Assembly (NCBI RefSeq): GCF_036170895.1
Contig: NZ_CP108036.1
Coordinates: 3,844,001 to 3,908,000 of the forward strand
Direction of reading: 5' to 3'
DNA length: 64,000 nucleotides
From: Streptomyces erythrochromogenes
GTDB taxonomy: Bacteria; Actinomycetota; Actinomycetes; Streptomycetales; Streptomycetaceae
How positions within the stretch are numbered: position 1 is the first letter of the stretch; each line of letters starts with the position of its first letter. The notes under the pieces are model-generated. The model was not told where the DNA came from. It saw nothing but the letters and a program-made list of their open reading frames with translations, and did no database searches. A program made the position numbers and the translations under genes. Positions 16,606 to 24,625 of the stretch are shown in pieces.

Positions 16606-17871
16606 ATGCCGAACGCAGAGAACTGGCAGGGCGACGTCCTGCGCGACCTCAGGGGCGGAGCGCAGCCTCCGGCGCAGGGGCAGACGGGGCCGCAGCAGCA
16701 GCCGGCCTCGGGTCCTGCCGGGCAGGCCCCCGCGCACGGGCATCCGCAGGCGCACCAGGTCCCGGGCGCCGGACCGCAGGGCGCCGGCGCGGCGCACCGG
16801 CCGGTGGCCGGCCCCGGTGGGCCCGCTCCCGCCCAGGCTCCCGCGTACGGGTACCCGCACCAGGGCCCCGTGCCGGGGCTTGCGGCCGCCCCGGCGCCCG
16901 CCGGCCCCCAGGGCGCGTACGCCGCCGCGGGCCACGGGCAGCGGCCCCGTACGCCCGACTCCAAGCCCGCGGTGGACCGGCAGCTCTCCGGGACCGGCCG
17001 CAAGCCCCGGCACGGGGAGCCGTTCAGCGCCCGCGCCCTGCGCGCCGTACGGAGAACCGTTTCCTCCTCGGCCGCCCGCGAGGTCGCCGAAGCCACCCGC
17101 GCCGCCGAACTGCTCCAGCAGCCGGTGACCACCGGCCGCCAGATCGCCGTCACCTCCATCCGCGGCGGCGCCGGCAAGTCCACGGTCGCCGCCCTGCTCG
17201 GCACCACGTACGCGCACTACCGGCAGGACCCCGTCCTGTTCGTCGAGGCCGACCCTGCGCTCGGCTCGCTGCCGATCCGGCTCGGCGCCGAGAGCCTGCG
17301 CTGGACCACCGGCGACGTCGCCGACATCGTCGAGCCCCAGATGTCGCTGCTCGACATCACCGGCTACCTGGTCCAGCTCCGCGACAACGCCTGGCTGCTG
17401 CCCGGCAGCCAGGGCCAGATCGGCGCGATGCTCGACACCCGCTCCTACGAACGGGCCATGGTGGCGCTGCGCCGCTACTTCGGCGTGGCCGTCGTCGACT
17501 GCGAGACGCTCCCCGCCGAGGTCGCCCGCGTCGCCCTCTCCGCCTCCCAGGCCCGCGTCCTCGCCACCCCCGCCACCCTGGACGGCGTCAGCAGCACCTT
17601 CGCGGTACTCCAGTGGATGAAGGGCCTGCCGCCGCACATGCTGGCGAGCACCGCCGTCGTCATCACCGAGCAGGCCCCGCACTCCGGGGTCGACCTCGCC
17701 GACGCGGTCCGCACCCTGGAGGCCGCCGGACCGAGCGTCCACGTCCTGCCCTACGACCGCCACCTGGCGGACGGCGGCCGCATCCGCACCGAACTGCTCG
17801 CCCACTCGACCCGGCAGACCGCCTCCCGGCTCGCCGCGGACGTCTTCCAGCTCTCCCAGAAGCGCCACTGA
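16606..17871 (+). CDS. EspI-like MinD/ParA-type ATPase of the T7SS locus
   Basis: A 421-residue protein with a long Pro/Gln/Gly/Ala-rich disordered N-terminus (about 1-125) and a P-loop ATPase of the MinD/ParA/CobQ type (about 170-421). The Walker A motif is SIRGGAGKSTVAALLG; the region VLFVEADPALGSLPIRLG follows, with VAVVDCETLP as the later Asp motif. This layout is that of mycobacterial EspI, an ATPase linked to ESX-1 and thought to regulate secretion by ATP level. The gene sits between eccD (21 bases) and eccC (2 bases), so it is part of the T7SS operon. Confidence 0.85.
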   Translation: MPNAENWQGDVLRDLRGGAQPPAQGQTGPQQQPASGPAGQAPAHGHPQAHQVPGAGPQGAGAAHRPVAGPGGPAPAQAPAYGYPHQGPVPGLAAAPAPAGPQGAYAAAGHGQRPRTPDSKPAVDRQLSGTGRKPRHGEPFSARALRAVRRTVSSSAAREVAEATRAAELLQQPVTTGRQIAVTSIRGGAGKSTVAALLGTTYAHYRQDPVLFVEADPALGSLPIRLGAESLRWTTGDVADIVEPQMSLLDITGYLVQLRDNAWLLPGSQGQIGAMLDTRSYERAMVALRRYFGVAVVDCETLPAEVARVALSASQARVLATPATLDGVSSTFAVLQWMKGLPPHMLASTAVVITEQAPHSGVDLADAVRTLEAAGPSVHVLPYDRHLADGGRIRTELLAHSTRQTASRLAADVFQLSQKRH

Positions 17872-17873
17872 CG

Positions 17874-20800
17874 ATGAGTACCCGACTGATCCACCGCCCG
17901 GCACGGACCGTCAGGCCGCCGGCGCCCCCCGAGGCGCGCACCATCGAGGCCCCGCCCAACCTCCCCGAGGGGAAGGCGGGCAGCATCGCGATGTCGCTGC
18001 TGCCCGTGGCCGGCGTCATGTCGTCCGTCGTGATGATGACGGTCGTGCGCAACAGCCAGTTCGCCGCGCTCGGCGCGCTGATCCTCGTCGTCACCATCGT
18101 CGGCTCCATCGCGCTCGTCTTCTCGCAGCGCGGCAAGGCCCAGCGCACCCGCCGCACCCAGCGCGAGGCCTACCTCGCCTACCTGGAGGACCTGCGCGAG
18201 GAGCTCTCCGCCGAGGAACGCGAGCGCGGCGAGCACGCCGACGTGCTCAACCCGCCGCCGCACGCCCTGTACGACATCGTCCGCGACCCGGCCCGGCTGT
18301 GGGAACGGCGCCGCACCGACGGCGACTTCCTGCGCGTGCGCGTCGGGACCGGCGAGATGCCGGTCCGCGATCTGCAGATCGGCCAGCAGGGCTCCACGGT
18401 CCTCACCCCGCCCGACCAGTTCATGCTGAACGAGGCCTCGGCGCTCACGGCCCGCTTCCGCAACGGCACCGAGCTCCCGCTCACCGTGCCTCTCGACCGC
18501 GTCGGCAACATCAGCGTCATCGGCCCCCGCGAGGACTGCCTGCGCGTCGCACGCGCCCTGCTGGTACAGGCCGCCGCCATGCACGCCCCCGACGACGTGG
18601 CGATCGCCCTGGCCGCGCCCGGCGACCGGCTCCCCGACTGGGAGTGGGCCAAGTGGATGCCGCACCTCCTCGACACCGAGCAGCTCGACGGCCCCGTCGC
18701 CGCCCGCCGCATCGCCCCCTCCGCCGACCAGCTCGCCCGGCAGATCGGCCCGGAACTGCGCCGCCGCGCCTCCTACGCGGCCGAGGTGCGCCGCGGGCTG
18801 TCCGGCAAGGACGCCCTCTCCATGACGTCGCGGCTGCTGGTCGTGACCGACGGGCACGGCGAGGACGCCGTCGAACTGCCGCGCCCCGACGACGCGGTTG
18901 GCCTGCGCGAGATGGGCGTCACCGTCCTCCACCTGCTCGAACAGCGCATCCAGGAGCCCGGCCACGTCGGCGTACGCATCACCGTCGACGGCGACCAGGT
19001 GCTCATCGAGGACCTGCGCCAGGACGAGCCCATCAGCGCCCACGGCACCGTGGACGAGGTCGGCATCCCCTTCGCCGAGGGCCTGGCCCGGATGCTCGCC
19101 CCGCTGCGCCTGTCCGCCGAGTCCCTCATCGACGCCCCGCTGTCCGGGCCCGTCGACTTCGCCGACCTGCTCGGCATCGACGACGTGGCCCGCCTCGACC
19201 TGGCGAGCCTGTGGGCCCCGCGCGGCGAACGCGCCTTCCTGCGCGTGCCCATCGGCATCAGCGACGCCCGCGAGCCCGTGCTGCTCGACCTGAAGGAGTC
19301 CTCCGAGCTCGGCATGGGCCCGCACGGCCTGTGCGTCGGCGCGACCGGTTCCGGAAAGTCCGAGCTGCTGCGCACCCTCGTCCTCGCCCTGGTGGCCACG
19401 CACCCGCCCGAGGACCTCGCCCTGGTCCTCGTCGACTACAAGGGCGGTGCGACCTTCGCGCCGTTCGCCGACCTCCCGCACGTCGCCGGAGTCATCACCA
19501 ACCTGGAGAACCAGGCCGGTCTCGTCGAGCGCGTCCACGCCTCCCTCGCCGGCGAGGTCAAGCGCCGCCAGCAGGTCCTCAAGGACGCGGGCAACGTCGC
19601 CGACATCGGCGACTACGCCGCGCTGCGCGCCGACCGCCGGCCCGACCTGGACCCGCTCCCGCACCTGTTCGTCGTCATCGACGAGTTCGGCGAACTGCTC
19701 ACCGCGAAGCCCGACTTCATCGACCTGTTCCTGTCCATCGGCCGCATCGGCCGGTCCATCGGCGTCCACCTGCTGCTCTCCAGCCAGCGCATCGAGGGCG
19801 GCAAGCTCAAGGGCCTGGACACCTACCTCTCCTACCGGCTGGGCCTGCGAACCTTCTCCGCCGACGAGTCCCGCACCGTCCTGGACACCACCGACGCCTT
19901 CCACCTCCCGCCGCTGCCCGGCTTCGGCTACCTCAAGGTCGACACCAGCCACTACGAACGGTTCAAGGCGAGCTACGTCTCCGGCGCCTACCGGGGTCCC
20001 GTGCAGCGCGCCGAGGACGCGGACAGCGGCCCGCTCGCCCTGGAGTACGGGGCCTTCAACTCCCTGTCCGAGCCGGAGGGCACGGGCGGCCAGGAGCCCT
20101 CGGCGCGCCGCCGCGAGACCGGCCCCACCGAGATGGGCGTCATCGTCGACCAGCTGCAGCACGCCGCCGGTCCGGTGCGCCGCATCTGGCTGCCCCCGCT
20201 GCCCGACGCGATCTCCCTGGACTCCGTCGCCGGCCCCCTCGACGTGGGCGTGCGCGGAATGCAGCTCTCCAAGCGCCGCGACCGGCTCGTGGTGCCGCTC
20301 GGCCTGCTCGACGACCCGACGAAGCAGTGGCAGGGCCGGTGGTACCTCGACCTCACCGTCGCGGGCGGCCACGCCGCCGTCATCGGTGGCCCGCAGTCCG
20401 GCAAGACCACCCTGCTGCGGACCCTGGTCCTCTCGCTCGCCCTGACCCACACCCCGCAGGAGGTCGGCGTCTACGGCCTCGACCTGGTCGGCGGCGGCCT
20501 CCAGGCCCTGTCGGGGCTGCCGCACGTGGGCGGGATCGCGGGACGCGCCGACCGCGAGCGCGCGGCCCGTACCGTCGAAGAGGTGCGCACCATGCTCGCC
20601 CTGCGCGAGGACCTCTTCCGCGAGCACGGCATCGACTCCGTCGAGCAGCTGCGCACCCTGCACGCGGCCGGCCGGCTGCCGCAGCTGGCCTCCGCCGAGA
20701 TCGTCCTGGTCATCGACGGGTTCGGCGCGCTGCGCGACGACTTCGAGGAGCTCGACGACGCCGTCGTCGACATCCTCAAGCGCGGCGGCGGCTACGGCAT

Positions 20801-21848
20801 CCACGTCGTCGCGGGCATGCTCCGCTGGAACGACGTCCGCATCGCCACCCAGTCGAACTTCGGCACCCGCGTCGAGCTGCGCCTCAACGACCCCAGCGAG
20901 TCCAGCATCGAGCGCAAGCTCGCCGAGACCCTCTCGCCGGACGAGCCGGGCCGCGTCCTCACCGACGGCAAGCTCTTCGCGCAGGTGGCGCTGCCCCGCA
21001 CGGACGGGCTCTCCGACACCTCGGAGCTGGGCGCCGTCCTGGAGCGCACGGCCCGCACGATCCGCGCCACCTGGAGCGGCGACGCCGCCCAGCCGGTGCG
21101 GGTGCTCCCGCACCTGCTGGAGCCGCACCTGCTGCCGGGCCCGGTCGCCGAGCCGAAGCGGGTGCCGATCGGCCTCGACCAGACCGCGCTGGCGCCCGTA
21201 CTCCTCGACCTGTTCCACCACGACCAGCACCTGTTGGTCATGGGCGACAGCGAATGCGGCAAGACGAACCTGCTCAAGACCATCGCCGGCGGCCTCATCG
21301 AGCGCTACGGCGAGGACGAGCTGGTCTTCGCGATCATGGACCCGCGGCGCAGCCTGCGCGGTGTGGTCCCCGAGGAGTTCAACGGCGGCTACGCCTACAA
21401 CGCCAAGATGTGCGCCGGGCTGGCCGCGGGCATCGCCTCCGAGCTGGAACGGCGGATGCCCGACGACAGCGCCCCGCTGGAGGACCTGGAGCCGGGCAGC
21501 TGGGGCGGCGGCCCGCGGATCGTGGTCCTCGTCGACGACTACGACGTGCTGACCACCGCGGGACAGTCGCCGCTGGCCCCGTTCGTCCCGTACATCCCGT
21601 CGGCGGCGGACATCGGCCTGCACTTCGTGCTGACCCGCCGCGTCGCGGGCGCCTCGCGCGGCATGTACGAGCCGCTGGTGCAGGGCCTGCGCGAATCGGG
21701 GGCCTCGGCGGTCGTCATGGCCGGCGACCGCAGCGAGGGACAGCTGTTCCCGGGGGTGTACGCCGCCCAGCACCCGGCCGGGCGCGGCGTCCTCGTCCGC
21801 AGGGGCCAGTCCAACCGCCTGATCCAGACCGTGTACACCGCCGAGTGA
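17874..21848 (+). CDS. eccC: type VII secretion ATPase EccC (FtsK/SpoIIIE family)
   Basis: A 1324-residue EccC, the motor ATPase of the T7SS, with EccCa and EccCb fused in one chain. Two membrane helices lie at about 37-85 (SIAMSLLPVAGVMSSVVMMT and ALGALILVVTIVGSIALVF). Three FtsK-type ATPase domains follow, with Walker A motifs at about residue 489 (GATGSGKSELLRTL), 838 (GGPQSGKTTLLRTL) and 1124 (GDSECGKTNLLKTI). Walker B is intact in the first domain (LFVVIDEFGELL) but altered in the second (VLVIDGFGAL) and third (VVLVDDYDVL), as is common in EccC, where the later domains bind substrate rather than hydrolyse. ATG at 17874 begins 2 bases after the previous stop, so translation is probably coupled. 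Confidence 0.96.
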   Translation: MSTRLIHRPARTVRPPAPPEARTIEAPPNLPEGKAGSIAMSLLPVAGVMSSVVMMTVVRNSQFAALGALILVVTIVGSIALVFSQRGKAQRTRRTQREAYLAYLEDLREELSAEERERGEHADVLNPPPHALYDIVRDPARLWERRRTDGDFLRVRVGTGEMPVRDLQIGQQGSTVLTPPDQFMLNEASALTARFRNGTELPLTVPLDRVGNISVIGPREDCLRVARALLVQAAAMHAPDDVAIALAAPGDRLPDWEWAKWMPHLLDTEQLDGPVAARRIAPSADQLARQIGPELRRRASYAAEVRRGLSGKDALSMTSRLLVVTDGHGEDAVELPRPDDAVGLREMGVTVLHLLEQRIQEPGHVGVRITVDGDQVLIEDLRQDEPISAHGTVDEVGIPFAEGLARMLAPLRLSAESLIDAPLSGPVDFADLLGIDDVARLDLASLWAPRGERAFLRVPIGISDAREPVLLDLKESSELGMGPHGLCVGATGSGKSELLRTLVLALVATHPPEDLALVLVDYKGGATFAPFADLPHVAGVITNLENQAGLVERVHASLAGEVKRRQQVLKDAGNVADIGDYAALRADRRPDLDPLPHLFVVIDEFGELLTAKPDFIDLFLSIGRIGRSIGVHLLLSSQRIEGGKLKGLDTYLSYRLGLRTFSADESRTVLDTTDAFHLPPLPGFGYLKVDTSHYERFKASYVSGAYRGPVQRAEDADSGPLALEYGAFNSLSEPEGTGGQEPSARRRETGPTEMGVIVDQLQHAAGPVRRIWLPPLPDAISLDSVAGPLDVGVRGMQLSKRRDRLVVPLGLLDDPTKQWQGRWYLDLTVAGGHAAVIGGPQSGKTTLLRTLVLSLALTHTPQEVGVYGLDLVGGGLQALSGLPHVGGIAGRADRERAARTVEEVRTMLALREDLFREHGIDSVEQLRTLHAAGRLPQLASAEIVLVIDGFGALRDDFEELDDAVVDILKRGGGYGIHVVAGMLRWNDVRIATQSNFGTRVELRLNDPSESSIERKLAETLSPDEPGRVLTDGKLFAQVALPRTDGLSDTSELGAVLERTARTIRATWSGDAAQPVRVLPHLLEPHLLPGPVAEPKRVPIGLDQTALAPVLLDLFHHDQHLLVMGDSECGKTNLLKTIAGGLIERYGEDELVFAIMDPRRSLRGVVPEEFNGGYAYNAKMCAGLAAGIASELERRMPDDSAPLEDLEPGSWGGGPRIVVLVDDYDVLTTAGQSPLAPFVPYIPSAADIGLHFVLTRRVAGASRGMYEPLVQGLRESGASAVVMAGDRSEGQLFPGVYAAQHPAGRGVLVRRGQSNRLIQTVYTAE

Positions 21849-21864
21849 AGGGCCGCAGGACCAC

Positions 21865-23283
21865 ATGACCAAGGACGTCATCGCCCTGACCCAGCAGATG
21901 CCCGCCCCCTGGGCGGTGCTCGCGGGCCTCCTCTCCGGGGGCCCCGACAAGCTGGTGGACACGGTCGGCGAGGGGGCGGTCATCCAGCTGTGCGACGAGC
22001 AGGGGCGGCCGCTCGTCTCGGTCGAGGCTCCGCTGCTCGTACAGGTCGAGGGGGAGGCGGAGCGGCTGCTCGGCGCCACCCCGCCGCGGGTCCCCTACTG
22101 GTGGACCGAGGCCCGCGCCACCACCGGCGTGCCCGAGGCCGAGCGCCTCGCGGGCACCTTCGCGGCCCGGCTGGCCTCGCTGGCCTCGGGCAGCGCCTGG
22201 CCGCCGGAGGCCGCACGGTCGGTGGCGGTGGTGGAGAGCGACGGGATCAGCGTGGCGCCGACGCCGGCCGCGGCGCAGCCCGCCGTGGACGTGCTGACCA
22301 AGAACGTCGCCGTGGTCATCATGGACCGCCCGGTCGTCGCGATGACGGCCTGGCTCTCCGACGCCTTCCGGGCCGCCGCCGCGGCCGAGCGCGGCCTGCA
22401 GATTGTCACCCCGCCCGGGACGGTGCTGTCCCCGGCGGTGCTGGCGAACATGCCGGAGTGGCCCTCGCGGTGGGTCGTGCAGGACCAGCGGGAGGGCTAC
22501 TACGACGGCCTCTCGGGCGCGGTGCTGCGCTGGCAGGAGGGGATGTTCGCCACGGTCGTCGCGCCGGACGCCACCGAGGACGACCCGCGGACCGCGGTGG
22601 CCGCCTCGTACCAGGAGGTCGAGGAGACGGCGCAGCGGCAGCTGGCCCTCACCTTCCGCACCATCCACCCCGCGGACGACCGGCTGGTCCTCGGCGGGGC
22701 CCTGGAGACGGTGTGGCGCGAGCTGACGGGCGCCCCGCCGGCGGGCTGGGGCACGGCCGAGCCCGCCAACCTGCCCTGGTCGCCGGGCCGGCTGACCGAC
22801 GTCGCGTTCGCCCGGGCCCCCGAGCCGACCTGGTTCGTGGTGGTGGGCAGCCCGGAACGGCCCGGTCTCGCCACGGTGCGGATCAGCCGTACGAAGGCGG
22901 GTGTCGAGGAGACCGTGACGATGGCGCTCGGCTACGGCGACGGCGAGCAGCCGCCCCTGGACGCCCTGCCCCGGGTCGCGGAAGCCCTGGTGACCCGCCA
23001 CCGCCTCCAGTCGATGCTCGTACAGCTCCGCAAAGCCCGTCGCGACCTGCTGGTGCCGCCGCGCTTCGAGGGGCCGGGGGTGCCGCTGGCCTTCGTACTG
23101 GGATCGGAGGAGGTCCGCGGCATGCCGGACGACCGGGCCCGGCACACCCCGCTGGCCGAGGCGCCGGTGCGGCTGGGGCCCAAGTCCCGCCCGGGCTACT
23201 ACTACCCGCTGCCGGGCGATCCGTCGGACCTGGCGGGGTGGGCGGACTTCGAGCGGCTGACACGGCATCTGAAGGGATCGTGA
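21865..23283 (+). CDS. DUF6177 family protein of the T7SS locus
   Basis: A 472-residue soluble protein of the DUF6177 type, known from Streptomyces T7SS loci and without assigned function. It has no signal peptide or membrane segment. Notable stretches are MTKDVIALTQQMPAPWAVLA at the start, LLGATPPRVPYWWTEARATT, and AEALVTRHRLQSMLVQLRKA near residue 375. It starts 16 bases after eccC, so it is in the same operon. By position it is likely a cytoplasmic chaperone-like or regulatory component of secretion (inference). The N-terminal 100 residues recall an ESX chaperone layout (EspG-like), but similarity is not demonstrable by eye. Confidence 0.75.
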   Translation: MTKDVIALTQQMPAPWAVLAGLLSGGPDKLVDTVGEGAVIQLCDEQGRPLVSVEAPLLVQVEGEAERLLGATPPRVPYWWTEARATTGVPEAERLAGTFAARLASLASGSAWPPEAARSVAVVESDGISVAPTPAAAQPAVDVLTKNVAVVIMDRPVVAMTAWLSDAFRAAAAAERGLQIVTPPGTVLSPAVLANMPEWPSRWVVQDQREGYYDGLSGAVLRWQEGMFATVVAPDATEDDPRTAVAASYQEVEETAQRQLALTFRTIHPADDRLVLGGALETVWRELTGAPPAGWGTAEPANLPWSPGRLTDVAFARAPEPTWFVVVGSPERPGLATVRISRTKAGVEETVTMALGYGDGEQPPLDALPRVAEALVTRHRLQSMLVQLRKARRDLLVPPRFEGPGVPLAFVLGSEEVRGMPDDRARHTPLAEAPVRLGPKSRPGYYYPLPGDPSDLAGWADFERLTRHLKGS

Positions 23284-23412
23284 AGATGCCTGGTGGTTTG
23301 TCATGGATGAGTCACAACTAGCTCGTTGCTCGTTGCAGGTGCGATGTATGTTGATAGAACTGGTCATACTGAGATCGGTTGATGTTCTTTCGAGAGTGCG
23401 GGGGAGTCCGGG
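23284..23412 (+). promoter_or_regulatory. probable promoter region of the WXG100 genes
   Basis: This 129-base gap is clearly richer in A/T than its surroundings (GTTGCAGGTGCGATGTATG and TTGATAGAACTGGTCATACT) and separates the T7SS machinery genes from the small secreted proteins. A TTGCAG followed 16 bases later by TAGAAC could be a promoter. A strong GGGGGAG ribosome site lies 7-8 bases before the ATG at 23413. Separate, high-level expression of WXG100 genes is normal. Confidence 0.5.
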
Positions 23413-23745
23413 ATGAAGTTCGACATGGGGACTCAGGTTCTGACGAACCTGATGTCGGGGTCGCGTAACTCGAACACCGACCTGGGATCGCTGGTCAAGC
23501 AGCTGGTGGTCGCGGCGCAGCCGCTGGAGGGCAAGTTCCAGGGTCAGGGCAAGGTCGCGTTCGACTCGTTCAAGCTGCGTGCGGACGGGATCGCGAAGGA
23601 GCTGAACGCCTCGCTGGCGGCGATCCTGGGCGGCCAGTCGGGCATGGAGCAGGCGTTCGGGTCCGGCGACCAGGAGCAGGGCGAGAACGCGCGGCAGACG
23701 CAGGGCTCGGCGAACTTCGACGCCGCCCGCTTCCGCGGCCGCTAG
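23413..23745 (+). CDS. esxB: WXG100-like secreted protein, EsxB-type
   Basis: A 110-residue protein with two predicted helices around a central turn, the size and layout of ESAT-6/WXG100 proteins. The canonical Trp-x-Gly turn is replaced by Phe-Gln-Gly (EGKFQGQGKVAFDSFKL, about residues 45-61). A long flexible tail (QEQGENARQTQGSANFDAARFRGR) follows. It directly precedes the second WXG100-like gene, and the two probably form a heterodimer exported by EccC/EccD. The esxB/esxA order follows the Streptomyces arrangement; which one carries the export signal is unclear, since no C-terminal YxxxD/E is visible here. Confidence 0.8.
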   Translation: MKFDMGTQVLTNLMSGSRNSNTDLGSLVKQLVVAAQPLEGKFQGQGKVAFDSFKLRADGIAKELNASLAAILGGQSGMEQAFGSGDQEQGENARQTQGSANFDAARFRGR

Positions 23746-23809
23746 GCCGGCCGGGCCGGGTTCCGGGTCTTCTTTTCGGGTCTTCTTCTTCACGGGGAGT
23801 GTGGTTGGC

Positions 23810-24124
23810 ATGGGTGCAGGTGGGACGGACCGTCGTGCGTACGACGTGGGCGCCTCGACGGAGGCGCAGGGCGGCATCAAGGCCGTGATCGGCCAGTTGG
23901 AGCAGGTGATCGCGGCGCGTGAGGCCCAGGTGGCGGCGGCGATGTCGGACTTCGCGGCGGACGGTGTGGCGGACGACTACCACGCCAAGGAACTGCGCTG
24001 GAAGAACGCCTCCCAGGAGGTCAAGAACATCATCCAGCTGCTGAACACGACGCTGGAGAAGAACGACGCGACGGCGCGCCAGACGCTCCAGCGCGCGAAG
24101 GCCGCGGTCGACAACATCGGCTGA
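23810..24124 (+). CDS. esxA: WXG100-like secreted protein, EsxA-type
   Basis: A 104-residue helical protein (IKAVIGQLEQVIAAREAQVA then LRWKNASQEVKNIIQLLNTT and LEKNDATARQTLQRAKAAVD), the helical-hairpin layout of WXG100 partners. There is no clear Trp-x-Gly; a YHAKELRW stretch lies at the middle and contains a YxxxE-like pattern. The ATG at 23810 is preferred because GGGGAG lies 10 bases upstream; a GTG at 23801 is too close to it. The leader between this gene and esxB contains two copies of CGGGTCTTCTT 13 bases apart. It is expected to pair with the product of the previous gene. Confidence 0.78.
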   Translation: MGAGGTDRRAYDVGASTEAQGGIKAVIGQLEQVIAAREAQVAAAMSDFAADGVADDYHAKELRWKNASQEVKNIIQLLNTTLEKNDATARQTLQRAKAAVDNIG

Positions 24125-24196
24125 GCAGGATCGATTCAGCAGATCGCTGGAGCAGCGGGTCAGTAGGGAAGTCGGGTTCACGGGGGTGGGTCGTCG

Positions 24197-24625
24197 ATGA
24201 CGTCGTGGGACATAAAGCCGCAGGGCGTGCAGGGCCACTTGAAGACCGTCGGCGGGAACGCGGGCGAGCTGGAGAAGGCGTTGAACGCGCTGCTCACAGC
24301 CATGTCTGAGGCGGCTCAGGCCGCGGGGACGGCCGTCCCCGGCTCGCAGGCGGAAACGAAACTGCAGGGCCCGGTGCCCGTCGGCGCGCCGCCCCTGAGC
24401 CAGAAGGCGATGGGGCCGGTCGCGGCCGCGCTGGGCGAGTACCTGACGGCCCGCAAGCCGGAGTTCAAGTCGATGGCCGAGCGGATCGAGGCGTGCATCC
24501 TCGGCGCGGTGTCGGCGACGAACGAGTACCTGGAGGGCGATCTGGAGCAGGCCAAGGCCGCCCAGGACGCCGCCCGGGCCGTGAACCTCGACATCCTGCG
24601 TGAGAAGACGGGGACCAAGAAGTGA
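24197..24625 (+). CDS. DUF6507 family small protein of the T7SS locus
   Basis: A 142-residue helical protein of the DUF6507 type (MTSWDIKPQGVQGHLKTVGG at the start, LEKALNALLTAMSEAAQAA after it, then ALGEYLTARKPEFKSMAERI). This family is encoded beside WXG100 genes and toxins in Streptomyces, and its layout of about 100 residues of helix is similar to WXG100 proteins, so it may act as a further secreted partner or as the toxin's chaperone (inference). Its TGA stop overlaps the GTG start of the toxin by 4 bases (GTGA), so the two are translationally coupled. Confidence 0.78.
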   Translation: MTSWDIKPQGVQGHLKTVGGNAGELEKALNALLTAMSEAAQAAGTAVPGSQAETKLQGPVPVGAPPLSQKAMGPVAAALGEYLTARKPEFKSMAERIEACILGAVSATNEYLEGDLEQAKAAQDAARAVNLDILREKTGTKK

